Source: Heliobacterium mobile
GTDB taxonomy: Bacteria > Bacillota > Desulfitobacteriia > Heliobacteriales > Heliobacteriaceae
NCBI RefSeq assembly: GCF_009720735.1
Contig: NZ_WNKU01000005.1
Location: forward strand, 1-64,000
DNA: 64,000 nucleotides
Direction: 5' to 3'
Every line of letters starts with the position of its first letter. Position 1 is the first letter of the stretch. The notes under the pieces are model-generated. The model searched no databases, was not told where the DNA came from, and saw only the letters and a list, made by a program, of their open reading frames with translations. Of the stretch, positions 25,264-33,997 are shown piece by piece. A program made the translations under genes and the position numbers.

Positions 25264-25824
25264 TTGTCCACGGAAAAGCTTTTTTCCGTTTTCCAGGCTA
25301 AAGCGGAAAGCATGAGTGCGCAAGTCCACCGTGTAGGCACTTACGCAGCAGCCGGGGAACTCATCGCCGCAAAAGTGAAAGAAATGAAGGCAGAAAAAGT
25401 GCATCTCTTTCCAAGCCCGCAGTTGGAGAAAACCAACTGCCGTGCAACCTTAGCAGGAACCGGAGTAAACATCTCTGAGAAACTGGATCGGGCCGAGCTG
25501 GACGTAACAGACGTCGGTATCACTTTCGTGCCGTATGCGGTTGCGGAGACAGGATCAATTTTTCATCCTGAAGAAAATCCTCTGGGCCGAATGGTGACCA
25601 TGCTGCCCCCAACCCATATTGCCATCGTTCCAACCTCAAAAATTCTCCCGACGGTAGCCGATGCGCTGGTGACCGTTGTCGCTGATTATGGGAAAGTTCC
25701 CGGATACATGTCTTTCATTTCCGGTCCTAGCCGTACTGCCGATATTGAACGGGTCTTGACGATTGGCGTTCATGGGCCCAGCCGACTGATTGTCATTCTG
25801 GTCGACGAAGGGATGGAAAAGTAA
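25264..25824 (+). CDS. lutC: LutC-like LUD-domain protein (L-lactate oxidation)
   Basis: 186 residues of the LUD/LutC (YkgG) family: KEMKAEKVHLFPSPQL, LDVTDVGITFVPYAVAETGSI, PPTHIAIVPTSKILPTVADAL and YMSFISGPSRTADIERVLTIGVHGPS. LutABC is an L-lactate dehydrogenase system. TTG 25264 was chosen: AAAGGAG ends at 25254 and the earlier TTG at 25255 would touch it. The fused LutB-LutA gene follows with a single base between stop and start codons. Confidence 0.9.
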   Translation: MSTEKLFSVFQAKAESMSAQVHRVGTYAAAGELIAAKVKEMKAEKVHLFPSPQLEKTNCRATLAGTGVNISEKLDRAELDVTDVGITFVPYAVAETGSIFHPEENPLGRMVTMLPPTHIAIVPTSKILPTVADALVTVVADYGKVPGYMSFISGPSRTADIERVLTIGVHGPSRLIVILVDEGMEK

Positions 25825-25825
25825 G

Positions 25826-27991
25826 ATGTCCAACCAGGAAAAAAACCAAGACTTCAAAGCATCCATTCAGAAGGCTTTACAAGACCAGGTCATGCGGGGC
25901 GCCTTAAGCCGCTTTGCCGACGCCTATCCCACGGCCAGGAAGAATGCCTACCAAGGGGTGGACATCGAAGCACTGCGCGGCGAGATCGCCTGTTCGAAGG
26001 CAAAAAACGGCGATGACTTGGATCAATTGATTAAAATGTTCACCGAAAATGCTACCAAACGGGGAGCTAAGGTCTATTTTGCCAAAACAGCTGACGATGC
26101 CAATCGCTACATCGCCAACCTGGCTGTAGACCGAGGCGTCAAACGAATCGTAAAATCCAAGTCCATGGCCTCCGAAGAGATTCATTTGAACGATCACCTG
26201 AAAAAAGCCGGCATGATCGTCAATGAAACAGATTTAGGTGAATGGATCATCCAGTTGGCCGGCCAAAAGCCAAGCCACATGGTGATGCCCGCAATTCACC
26301 TTTCTAAAGAGCAGGTTGCCGGCTATTTCAGCAAAGAGATGAAATCGGATATTCCTCCAGATATTCCCTTGATGGTGCAAAAAGCCCGTGTCGAGTTGCG
26401 GACTAAATTCATCGAAGCCGATATGGGTATCTCCGGCGCAAACATGGCCGTTGCAGAGACAGGCTCTATCGCCACAGTGACGAATGAAGGGAACGCCCGT
26501 CTGACGACGACGCTGCCTCGAATTCACGTCGCACTTGTCGGTATTGAGAAAATCATCCGCAACATGCAAGAAGCGGCCAATATCATCAAAGCGCTGCCCA
26601 AAAGCGCTACCGGTCAGCTCATCACCAGTTACGTCACTTTCGTCACCGGTGTCACCCCTACGGAAGTAGACGGTCAGGTACAAGATAAAGAACTGCACAT
26701 CGTCCTCATGGACAATGGCCGCAGTGATATGCTCAAAGATCCCGAATTCAAACAAGCCTGGCAGTGTATCCGCTGCGCCTCTTGCTTAAACGTATGTCCG
26801 GCCTACCAGATGGTTGGCGGTCACGTCTACGGTCACATCTATGCCGGCGGCATCGGTGCCATTTTAACCTTCTTCTTCAATGATCCAGAAGACGCCGAGA
26901 AACCGCAAAACCTCTGCTTGGGCTGTGGTCGCTGTACGGAAGTCTGCCCCGGTAAAATCCCTATCCCCGATCTGATCCTGAAGATGCGCCGCCGCATGGC
27001 CGAAAAGAACGGCCTGAAGATGATCCCGAAAGCTATCTTCAGTGTCGTTGCCAACCGGAAACTAATGCACAGCCTACTGCGGGTCGCTTCCATCGGCCAG
27101 TTTCCCCTGACCGGCGGCAAGCCCTATATCCGCCACTTACCTTTCTTTTTTTCAGAATTGACGAAAGAGCGCAGCTTGCCGGCCGTGGCTCCGCAGCCAT
27201 TCCGTGATTTCGCCAAAGAACATGAGAAAAAGAACACCGGCAAGAAAAAGCGGGTGAACTTCTACGGCGGATGTCTCATCGACTTCTGCTACCCCCATAT
27301 CGGCAAAGCCGTTTATGAAGTGTTGGAACACGCCGGATGTGAAGTTTACTTCCCCTGGGAGCAAGCTTGCTGCGGCGCCCCGGCTAAATATATGGGCGAT
27401 GGAGAGACCCAAATCCGCCTGGCGAAACAAAACGTCGCCGCCATGGAAGAAGGAAACCCTGATTATATCGTTTCTGCCTGCCCCACATGTACCGTCGCAC
27501 TGCTCGAAGACATCGTCGATGTACTCAAAGAGGAACCTCAGTGGCATGAACGGGCAAAAAAGGTAGCTGCCAAGGTTCGCGACTTCTCCGACCTCGTCGC
27601 TGAGCTCGGTGTCAAGACAGGTAAGAAGTCCAAGCCCTTGGCCCGGAAAAAATTCACCTATCACGACTCCTGCCACTACCGCCGCCATCTCCATCTCTCC
27701 GACGTCCCCCGCAAGCTGCTGACGGAAGTGGCCGGCATGGATCTCATCGAGATGAAAGACTGTGATCAATGCTGTGGCATGGCTGGCTCCTATCTGGTGA
27801 AATTCCCTGAGATCTCGGCGCCGATTCTCCAGAAAAAGCTGGATAACATCACGGCGACCGGCGCTGAAATGGTATGTGTCGACTGCCCCGGATGCGTCAT
27901 GCAAATTGCCGGTGGTCTCGATAAAAAACGCAGCTCCGTCCAGGTAAAGCATACCGCCGAAATCTTGGCTGAGTCCCTGCGCAAAGGATAA
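25826..27991 (+). CDS. Fused LutB-LutA iron-sulfur lactate dehydrogenase subunit
   Basis: 721 residues. N-terminal LutB part (about 1-440): LUD domain with VAETGSIATVTNEGNARLTTTL, then two ferredoxin clusters CIRCASCLNVCPAY and CLGCGRCTEVCPGK. C-terminal LutA part (about 485-720): two CCG domains, FYGGCLIDFCYP...ACCGAP and YHDSCHYRRH...CDQCCGMAGSY. B. subtilis LutB (473) plus LutA (238) have about the same total, so this is a natural fusion, like the large lactate dehydrogenase Fe-S subunits of Desulfovibrio. It oxidises L-lactate to pyruvate with LutC. It starts one base after lutC. Confidence 0.9.
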   Translation: MSNQEKNQDFKASIQKALQDQVMRGALSRFADAYPTARKNAYQGVDIEALRGEIACSKAKNGDDLDQLIKMFTENATKRGAKVYFAKTADDANRYIANLAVDRGVKRIVKSKSMASEEIHLNDHLKKAGMIVNETDLGEWIIQLAGQKPSHMVMPAIHLSKEQVAGYFSKEMKSDIPPDIPLMVQKARVELRTKFIEADMGISGANMAVAETGSIATVTNEGNARLTTTLPRIHVALVGIEKIIRNMQEAANIIKALPKSATGQLITSYVTFVTGVTPTEVDGQVQDKELHIVLMDNGRSDMLKDPEFKQAWQCIRCASCLNVCPAYQMVGGHVYGHIYAGGIGAILTFFFNDPEDAEKPQNLCLGCGRCTEVCPGKIPIPDLILKMRRRMAEKNGLKMIPKAIFSVVANRKLMHSLLRVASIGQFPLTGGKPYIRHLPFFFSELTKERSLPAVAPQPFRDFAKEHEKKNTGKKKRVNFYGGCLIDFCYPHIGKAVYEVLEHAGCEVYFPWEQACCGAPAKYMGDGETQIRLAKQNVAAMEEGNPDYIVSACPTCTVALLEDIVDVLKEEPQWHERAKKVAAKVRDFSDLVAELGVKTGKKSKPLARKKFTYHDSCHYRRHLHLSDVPRKLLTEVAGMDLIEMKDCDQCCGMAGSYLVKFPEISAPILQKKLDNITATGAEMVCVDCPGCVMQIAGGLDKKRSSVQVKHTAEILAESLRKG

Positions 27992-28009
27992 TTAAGGAGG
28001 CAGTATTAT

Positions 28010-29398
28010 ATGTCCGTTCAACAAGCGATCCGTGAGATGGAAACTCTTTTAGGCAAAGAACGGGTTCTGACCACGATCGAGGATTTGGCCTGCTACGCTT
28101 TTGATGCCACAGCAGATATGCCTTCTCATCGACCCGATGCGATCGTTCTCCCCCAAACGACGGAAGAAGTTCAAGCGATCATGCGCATCGCCAGCAAGCA
28201 CAAAACGCCGATCTATCCTCGGGGAGCCGGCACCAACCTCTCCGGTGGAACGATCCCCCTCAAAGGCGGCGTCGTCGTCACCTTCCAACGGATGAACAAG
28301 ATTCTCGAAATCGACGCGGAAAACTTGACGGCTACGGTCCAGCCGGGCGTGGTCATTCAATCGCTAAACACAGCCGTAGCCCCTTATGGCCTCATCTACC
28401 CTCCCGATCCGGGTACTGTCTCTACGGCAACGATGGCCGGCTCTACGGCGGAGTGCTCCGGCGGTCTGCGTGGCTTAAAATACGGCGTGACCAAGCACTA
28501 TATCATGGGCCTGGAAGTTGTCCTCGCCAACGGTGAAAAATTCCGCTGCGGCGGTAAGACTGTTAAGAATGTCACCGCCTATGATCTGGTCAAGCTCTTC
28601 ACCGGCTCCGAAGGTACTCTGGGCATCATCACCGAACTTATCGTCAAATTGATTCCTGCTCCCGAGTCCCGTAAGTCCATGTTGGCCATTTTTAGCGATC
28701 TTGATGATGCGGGCAAGGCCATCGCTGGGATCATTTCGGCTAAAGTCATCCCCGCCACATTGGAGATTATGGATAAAACGACGATTCAGACGGTAGAATC
28801 CTTCTCCCATGCCGGTTTGCCGACCGATGCAGAAGCGGTACTGCTCATCGAAGTGGACGGAATCCCGGAAGTCGTCGCCAAAGAAGCCGAGTCTGTGGAA
28901 GAAGTCTGCAAACGATTTAAGGGCAATGTTCGCGTCGCCGAGACTGATAAAGAGCGCGATCAGCTATGGGCCGCCCGCCGCGCCGCTCTGCCGGCGTTGG
29001 CTCAAAAATCGCCGACGACCGTTCTGGAAGATGCCACCGTGCCTCGATCCCGCATCCCTGAAATGCTGCGAGCCATCCGCCAAATCGCGAAGAAATATGA
29101 CCTGCTCATTGGCACCTTCGGTCACGCCGGCGACGGTAACCTTCATCCCACCATCCTCTGTGACGAGCGCAATGAAGAACAGATGAAGCGGGTCCATAAA
29201 GCCGTCGACGAGATCTTCCGCGTTGCTGTCGACTTAGGTGGTACCCTTTCCGGTGAACACGGCATCGGTATGGCCAAAATGAAGTACCTCGAATGGGAAC
29301 TGGGTGCAACTGGGGTGGACGTACTGCGTCGCATCAAAGAAGCCCTCGATCCGGAATATCTCTTGAACCCCGGAAAAATGGTAGCGGGGAGGAACTAA
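28010..29398 (+). CDS. glcD: FAD-binding D-lactate dehydrogenase/glycolate oxidase subunit GlcD
   Basis: 462 residues. FAD_binding_4 domain: IYPRGAGTNLSGGTIPLKGG and PPDPGTVSTATMAGSTAECSGGLRGLKYG, with the HFxxGG-like segment KTVKNVTAYDLVKLFTGSEG. The C-terminal FAD-oxidase domain carries FGHAGDGNLHPTI and GTLSGEHGIGMAK. In this family lactate or glycolate is oxidised and electrons pass to an Fe-S partner. Next to lut and permease genes, D-lactate is the likely substrate. Ribosome site AAGGAGGC, 19 bases after the LutBA stop. Confidence 0.92.
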   Translation: MSVQQAIREMETLLGKERVLTTIEDLACYAFDATADMPSHRPDAIVLPQTTEEVQAIMRIASKHKTPIYPRGAGTNLSGGTIPLKGGVVVTFQRMNKILEIDAENLTATVQPGVVIQSLNTAVAPYGLIYPPDPGTVSTATMAGSTAECSGGLRGLKYGVTKHYIMGLEVVLANGEKFRCGGKTVKNVTAYDLVKLFTGSEGTLGIITELIVKLIPAPESRKSMLAIFSDLDDAGKAIAGIISAKVIPATLEIMDKTTIQTVESFSHAGLPTDAEAVLLIEVDGIPEVVAKEAESVEEVCKRFKGNVRVAETDKERDQLWAARRAALPALAQKSPTTVLEDATVPRSRIPEMLRAIRQIAKKYDLLIGTFGHAGDGNLHPTILCDERNEEQMKRVHKAVDEIFRVAVDLGGTLSGEHGIGMAKMKYLEWELGATGVDVLRRIKEALDPEYLLNPGKMVAGRN

Positions 29399-29399
29399 G

Positions 29400-30707
29400 A
29401 TGGCTGACTACAAAACCCTGAAAAAAGCAGGGGAATTGATGCAGCAGTGTATGAAGTGCGGCAACTGCCAAGCTGTCTGCCCACTGTATATGGAAACGAT
29501 GCATGAAGGCGCTGTAGCACGGGGGAAAATTCGCCTCGCTGTCGATGTGCTCGAAGGTAGATTGCAGCCGACCCATGGCCTCTTGGATAAGTTTGCTCTT
29601 TGTCTGACCTGTAAAGCTTGTGAGGCAAACTGTCCCTGTGGCGTACACTGCGTAGACATCATCCTTGCCGCCCGGGCTCAAATGGCCGAAACGGTCGGCT
29701 TGCCGATGATCAAACAATCCATTTTCAAAGGGCTCAAACTACGCCGGATGTTTAACTTCGGCTTAAAAACGGGCGCGTTGTTCCAAGGCGTTGCCCTGAA
29801 GCGTCGCAGTGAAGGTAAAGGACGGACTATGCGTGTTTCCGTCATGGGTATGGATGTCCGCCGGGTCATCCCCGACTTGGCGACCACACCGGCTCGGGAC
29901 ATGTTTGAAGAATATAATCCGGCCCACAGCGGTAAAGGGAAAATGCGGGCAGCCTTTTTCACAGGTTGTGTAAACAACTTTATCTATACGGATACCTGCA
30001 AAGCGATTGTGGAAGTGCTCCGGGCGAATGACGTTGATGTCATCATCCCGAAGGCGCAGCACTGTTGCGGAGCTCCCGTCTTCATCAACGGTGAACGTAA
30101 TATTGGCCGTGAAATGGCCCGTCACAACATCGATGTGTTCACTGCAGCCGATCAAAAGTATAATCTCGATCATATCTTCATGGCTTGCGGGACCTGTGTC
30201 TGCTCTTTTGCAGAGCACTATCCCCATCTGTTAGAGAATGATCCTGAATACCAGCGCAAGGCCCAAGTGCTTGCTAAGAAGACGATCGACGCTAACCCCT
30301 TAGTCATCAAAGCAGGCGGCCTTGAGAAGCCTATGGGCACTATCGAAAGATCCGTCACTTATCACGACTCCTGCCACTTGGCCAGGGGTATGAAGGTGAC
30401 CGCGGAGCCGCGCCAGATTCTACGATCCATTCCTGGTGTCAAGTTCTATGAGATGACCAACCCGGCCCGCTGCTGCGGCGGAGCTGGTTCCTTCAGCCTG
30501 ACCCATTACGACCTGTCTAAACAGGTCACCGCGAAAAAAGCTGCTGACATCAGCCAGACGGGAGCTCAAACGGCTACCACCGGATGTCCCGGTTGCCGTA
30601 TGACCATCGAGGACGGTTTGGCCCAAGCCAACTTAGCCGTCGATACGGTGCACCCGATCAAGCTGTTATACGAATCCTATAAGCTCAGTGGCGTGATCCG
30701 GGATTAA
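29400..30707 (+). CDS. glcF: GlcF-like Fe-S subunit of the D-lactate dehydrogenase
   Basis: 435 residues. Two [4Fe-4S] motifs, CMKCGNCQAVCPLY and CLTCKACEANCPCG, then two CCG domains: FFTGCVNNFIY...HCCGAPVF and YHDSCHLARG...RCCGGAGSF, ending GCPGCRMTI. It is the electron-accepting partner of the GlcD protein, whose stop codon is one base upstream. Together they form the second (D-lactate) dehydrogenase module of the operon. Confidence 0.9.
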   Translation: MADYKTLKKAGELMQQCMKCGNCQAVCPLYMETMHEGAVARGKIRLAVDVLEGRLQPTHGLLDKFALCLTCKACEANCPCGVHCVDIILAARAQMAETVGLPMIKQSIFKGLKLRRMFNFGLKTGALFQGVALKRRSEGKGRTMRVSVMGMDVRRVIPDLATTPARDMFEEYNPAHSGKGKMRAAFFTGCVNNFIYTDTCKAIVEVLRANDVDVIIPKAQHCCGAPVFINGERNIGREMARHNIDVFTAADQKYNLDHIFMACGTCVCSFAEHYPHLLENDPEYQRKAQVLAKKTIDANPLVIKAGGLEKPMGTIERSVTYHDSCHLARGMKVTAEPRQILRSIPGVKFYEMTNPARCCGGAGSFSLTHYDLSKQVTAKKAADISQTGAQTATTGCPGCRMTIEDGLAQANLAVDTVHPIKLLYESYKLSGVIRD

Positions 30708-30740
30708 ATCAAAACCGGCAATATACCATAGGATGATCTA

Positions 30741-30784
30741 AAAAAGATGGACTGCTAAGTAAAAGCAGTCCATCTTTTTATTTT
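30741..30784 (+). terminator. Intrinsic terminator of the lut-glc operon
   Basis: AAAAAGATGGACTGCT / AGCAGTCCATCTTTTT perfect stem, then ATTTT. Confidence 0.92.
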
Positions 30785-30879
30785 AAGCATTTTGAGGTTT
30801 CACGTAGACGTGAGCGATGTTGGTCGAAGGGTATTGAGATTAAGCGTTTGGAGACAGAAGATGACCCAGAAGAATGCCT

Positions 30880-31512
30880 TTATTTTAAAAGAGCATTTAA
30901 CTGTTGCGCGAAATTTTCCTTTTCCTTGGCGCCGATAAAGACCTCTCGGATAATCCCGTCTTTATCGATGAAAAATGTGGTTGGTTTAAAGTAAATTCGG
31001 TATGCTTTCGAAACGGATTGATTCGGGTCGCTATCGAGCAGCATGGGGAATTTAAGCTTTGCCTTTTCGAAGTATTTAACGCCGTCGTCAGCCTTTCGTT
31101 CCTCTTGGGTAAGGTTAACCCCTATGACGACAGCTTTGTCCTTGTATTCGGCCGCTAGAACGTCGATATCGGGCATTTCCTGACGACAGGGGGGGCACCA
31201 ACTGGCCCAGAAATTAAGCATGACCGGTTTTCCCTTAAAGTCGGCTAAGGAGACTTCCTTGCCGTCGGCTGTCTTCAGCGTAAAGGCTGGAGCAGCCTTG
31301 CCGACCATGCCCATCGCAGCGTAGGGAGAGAGGGTGGAGGTGTCTTCCTCGGCGGCTTTCGAGGTAACTTCTGTCGGAGCACTCTTTTTTGAATTCTCTG
31401 AATCGGTCAGTGACGCAGCTGCTGAGCCTTCTTTAGAATTGCAGCCGCTCAGGAGCAGAGTGGAAGAGCTTAACGCGGCAAGTAGAATCCATGTCGATAT
31501 TTTTTTATGCAT
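30880..31512 (-). CDS. ResA/TlpA-type thioredoxin lipoprotein
   Basis: 210 residues. Signal peptide ending in the lipobox LLLSGC (Cys about 24), a Ser/Ala/Thr-rich linker, then a TlpA-like thioredoxin domain with VMLNFWASWCPPCRQEMPDI (WCPPC redox motif) and FKPTTFFIDKDGIIREVFIG (cis-Pro region). It sits outside the membrane and probably reduces disulfides, for example in cytochrome c maturation. Monocistronic, AGGAGG before the ATG. Reads towards the lut-glc terminator. Confidence 0.9.
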   Translation of the reverse strand: MHKKISTWILLAALSSSTLLLSGCNSKEGSAAASLTDSENSKKSAPTEVTSKAAEEDTSTLSPYAAMGMVGKAAPAFTLKTADGKEVSLADFKGKPVMLNFWASWCPPCRQEMPDIDVLAAEYKDKAVVIGVNLTQEERKADDGVKYFEKAKLKFPMLLDSDPNQSVSKAYRIYFKPTTFFIDKDGIIREVFIGAKEKENFAQQLNALLK

Positions 31513-31678
31513 ATCGATTCAATACCTCCTGGAAAATTGGGATATTTACCGTTGTTTAAGTAGCTATTCGATCGATTACCCCTACGGGTATGATATAAGG
31601 ATATAGTACTGTCTTTTTGATAACCAAGCAAGACTAAAGAACCAACTTCACGTTCTCTGCCTAAACCTATACAGAAGC

Positions 31679-31710
31679 AAAAAAATTCCCGCACCGTTTC
31701 CGGTGCGGGC
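31679..31710 (-). terminator. Intrinsic terminator of the second lactate permease gene
   Basis: On the minus strand GCCCGCACCG / CGGTGCGGGA form a stem with a short loop, followed by ATTTTTTT. Confidence 0.88.
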
Positions 31711-31774
31711 ACACACTATATTGATTTAGACGCGGGCGATACGATGAGGCTTGTCCCGCGACGGGGACCGTTAG

Positions 31775-33535
31775 TTAGCGCTTCGAATAAGCGCGATTGT
31801 CTTCGGTGCGGCCCATGACGGAGAAGCCGAGAATCGCAACGATGACAGCAGTGATACCGAGGAGCATCCAACCATCGGACATATTGACCGCGGCTGCAGC
31901 AACGGCGGCAGCACCTTTTTGGTACACGGGAATCATCCAATAGAGGACGGTCGACTGTAAGAATGTAATCACACACACTACCGCAAGGAAGAAGAGAGAG
32001 TGCTTTACGGTGAAACGGAAGAGATCCGATTCCTTGCCGACGAGTCCCGTAGCAGCACAAGCGACGGCGATGGACTGAGGAGAAATCATCTTACCGGTAA
32101 CCCCGCCAGAGGAGTTAGCTGCGACTGTCAAGACTGGGTCGACACCGATCTTATCAGCGGTGATGCCTTGCAGCTTGCCGAAGACAGCGTTAGCGGAAGT
32201 GTCAGAGCCGGTGATGAAGACACCCAGCCAGCCGAGAATCGGTGAGAAGAAGGGGAAGAGAGCGCCGGTAGTGGCCAGAGCCATCCCCATGGTGTAAGTC
32301 ATACCGGAAGAGTTACCGATGTATGCATAACCGAGAACGGAAGCGATGGTGACCATGGGGAACTTGAGTGACTTGACCGTATCCCAGAAGATACCCATCG
32401 TTTGACCGAGAGGCATCCGGACAATGAGCATGGTGATGAAGCAGGAAATCAAGATGGCCGTACCGGCGGCAGAGAGCCAGTTGAACTTGAAGACAGCAGC
32501 GATGGGTTGATTGGTAGCAGGATTGATGACAGCGTTGTGGATGACCGGGAAGGCAAACTTAATCGTGAGAGATTCCAATACGGCGTTCACCGACTTCATG
32601 CCCCAGTCACCGACCATGATGGTCAGGATGATGAATGGGCTCCAGGCTTTCAGCACTTTTTTGAAGGTCAGGCTGCTGGTGGCCTTATAAGTAGCAGCGG
32701 GCTCATCGGCAAAACGCCAAATGTTTTTAGGTTTCCAAACTTTCAGGAAAGTAACAAGGCCGATGATGGAGCAAAGGGAGGAGATGATATCGGGAAGCAT
32801 GGCGCCCAGGTAGTTAGCGGACCACCATTGTCCGATAGCAAAAGCACCACCGGCGACAAGGGCTGCCGGCCAAACTTCTTTGATACCTTTCCATCCAGAC
32901 ATGATGTAGACAAGCCAGAAGGGAACGAAGACAGACAGGAAGGGAAGCTGGCGGCCGACCATCTGGGAGATGGCAAAATCATCAATACCAGAGACCTGAC
33001 CGGCGACGATGATGGGAATCCCGATACCGCCGAAAGCGACAGGGGCTGTGTTAGCGATTAAGCAGAGACCGGCAGCATAGAGAGGATTGAAGCCGAGGCC
33101 GACGAGCATACCGGCGGAGATAGCGACGGGAGTACCGAAACCGGCTGCACCTTCTAGGAAGGCTCCGAAGGAGAAGGCGATGAGCAGCGCTTGCAGGCGG
33201 CGGTCATCGGTGATGGAGGCGATGGAGTCTTTGATGACTTCAAACTGCCCCGACTTAACGGTTAGGTTATATAGAAATACGGCAGTGATGACGATCCAGC
33301 AAATGGGGAAGAGACCGTATAAAGCACCTTGAAGGGTGGAGGCAATAGCCACTTGGGCCGGCATGCCATAGACCAGGATAGCGATGAAAACTGCGATGGT
33401 GGTGGTAGTCAGACCGGCGATATAGCCTTTCATCTTTTGAATTGCCAACGCCCAGAATAGATAGAGGATGGGAATTACAGCGATGGCAGCCGAGAGAAAG
33501 ATGTTACCCATGGGATCATAAACTTGAGTCCACAT
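31775..33535 (-). CDS. lctP: L-lactate permease (LctP family), second copy
   Basis: 586 residues, a close paralogue of the 20831-22612 protein, with the same landmarks: MWTQVYDPMGNIFLSAAIAV start, GAFLEGAAGFGTPVAIS, WLGVFITGSDTSANAVFGKLQ and NSSGGVTGKMISPQSIAVACA. The frame opens 18 codons earlier, but ATG 33535 is preceded by AAAGGGGGC and matches the start of the paralogue. It faces the lut-glc operon and has an operator-like site about 200 bases upstream. Probably a lactate:proton symporter with different expression or affinity from the first copy. Confidence 0.95.
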   Translation of the reverse strand: MWTQVYDPMGNIFLSAAIAVIPILYLFWALAIQKMKGYIAGLTTTTIAVFIAILVYGMPAQVAIASTLQGALYGLFPICWIVITAVFLYNLTVKSGQFEVIKDSIASITDDRRLQALLIAFSFGAFLEGAAGFGTPVAISAGMLVGLGFNPLYAAGLCLIANTAPVAFGGIGIPIIVAGQVSGIDDFAISQMVGRQLPFLSVFVPFWLVYIMSGWKGIKEVWPAALVAGGAFAIGQWWSANYLGAMLPDIISSLCSIIGLVTFLKVWKPKNIWRFADEPAATYKATSSLTFKKVLKAWSPFIILTIMVGDWGMKSVNAVLESLTIKFAFPVIHNAVINPATNQPIAAVFKFNWLSAAGTAILISCFITMLIVRMPLGQTMGIFWDTVKSLKFPMVTIASVLGYAYIGNSSGMTYTMGMALATTGALFPFFSPILGWLGVFITGSDTSANAVFGKLQGITADKIGVDPVLTVAANSSGGVTGKMISPQSIAVACAATGLVGKESDLFRFTVKHSLFFLAVVCVITFLQSTVLYWMIPVYQKGAAAVAAAAVNMSDGWMLLGITAVIVAILGFSVMGRTEDNRAYSKR

Positions 33536-33997
33536 GAGGAGGCCCCCTTTCAATTTTGCGAAAGTGATTGCAACAATTATCACAATCATGAGTGCACTGA
33601 AACCGGATGATAATTAATTGTGATGGCTAGATATCTTTCCGGGCCAGAGGGGTTAGGTTTGCTTATCACCTCCATCTTTCTTTCGGCTGCTGATTTTTCT
33701 ACTAAGGTATTGATTTTCTAACCAGCAAACCGTAAGGTGGTCAGACCGCTTACGTTATTACTTATTCTCTGACACTTCCCAAAATCCTGCTGCACATAAG
33801 CAAAAAATTTAATTTTGTCGAAAAAAATCGAAAAAACAGCCTCTCCTCTCGTGGGATCAGCTGTTTCTCATGGTATGACCAGCAAGGATTACTCGAAAAT
33901 TACGTAAATCCATTTTATATTATAATAGGAAGGGAAAAAGAGATGATTCACAAATATTCAGAGTTGACCTTTTTGTTTGACTAATAAGAGAATATAA
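33536..33997. other. Regulatory gap between lctP (second copy) and the flavoprotein gene
   Basis: Holds one LldR/FadR-type site at 33738-33748. No gene is seen; the plus-strand stretch 33880-33960 is AT-rich and non-coding. Confidence 0.55.
33738..33748. promoter_or_regulatory. LldR/FadR-type operator (lctP, second copy)
   Basis: TGGTCAGACCG matches TGGTCnGACCA except for the last base. It is about 203 bases upstream of the permease start on the minus strand. Confidence 0.55.
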
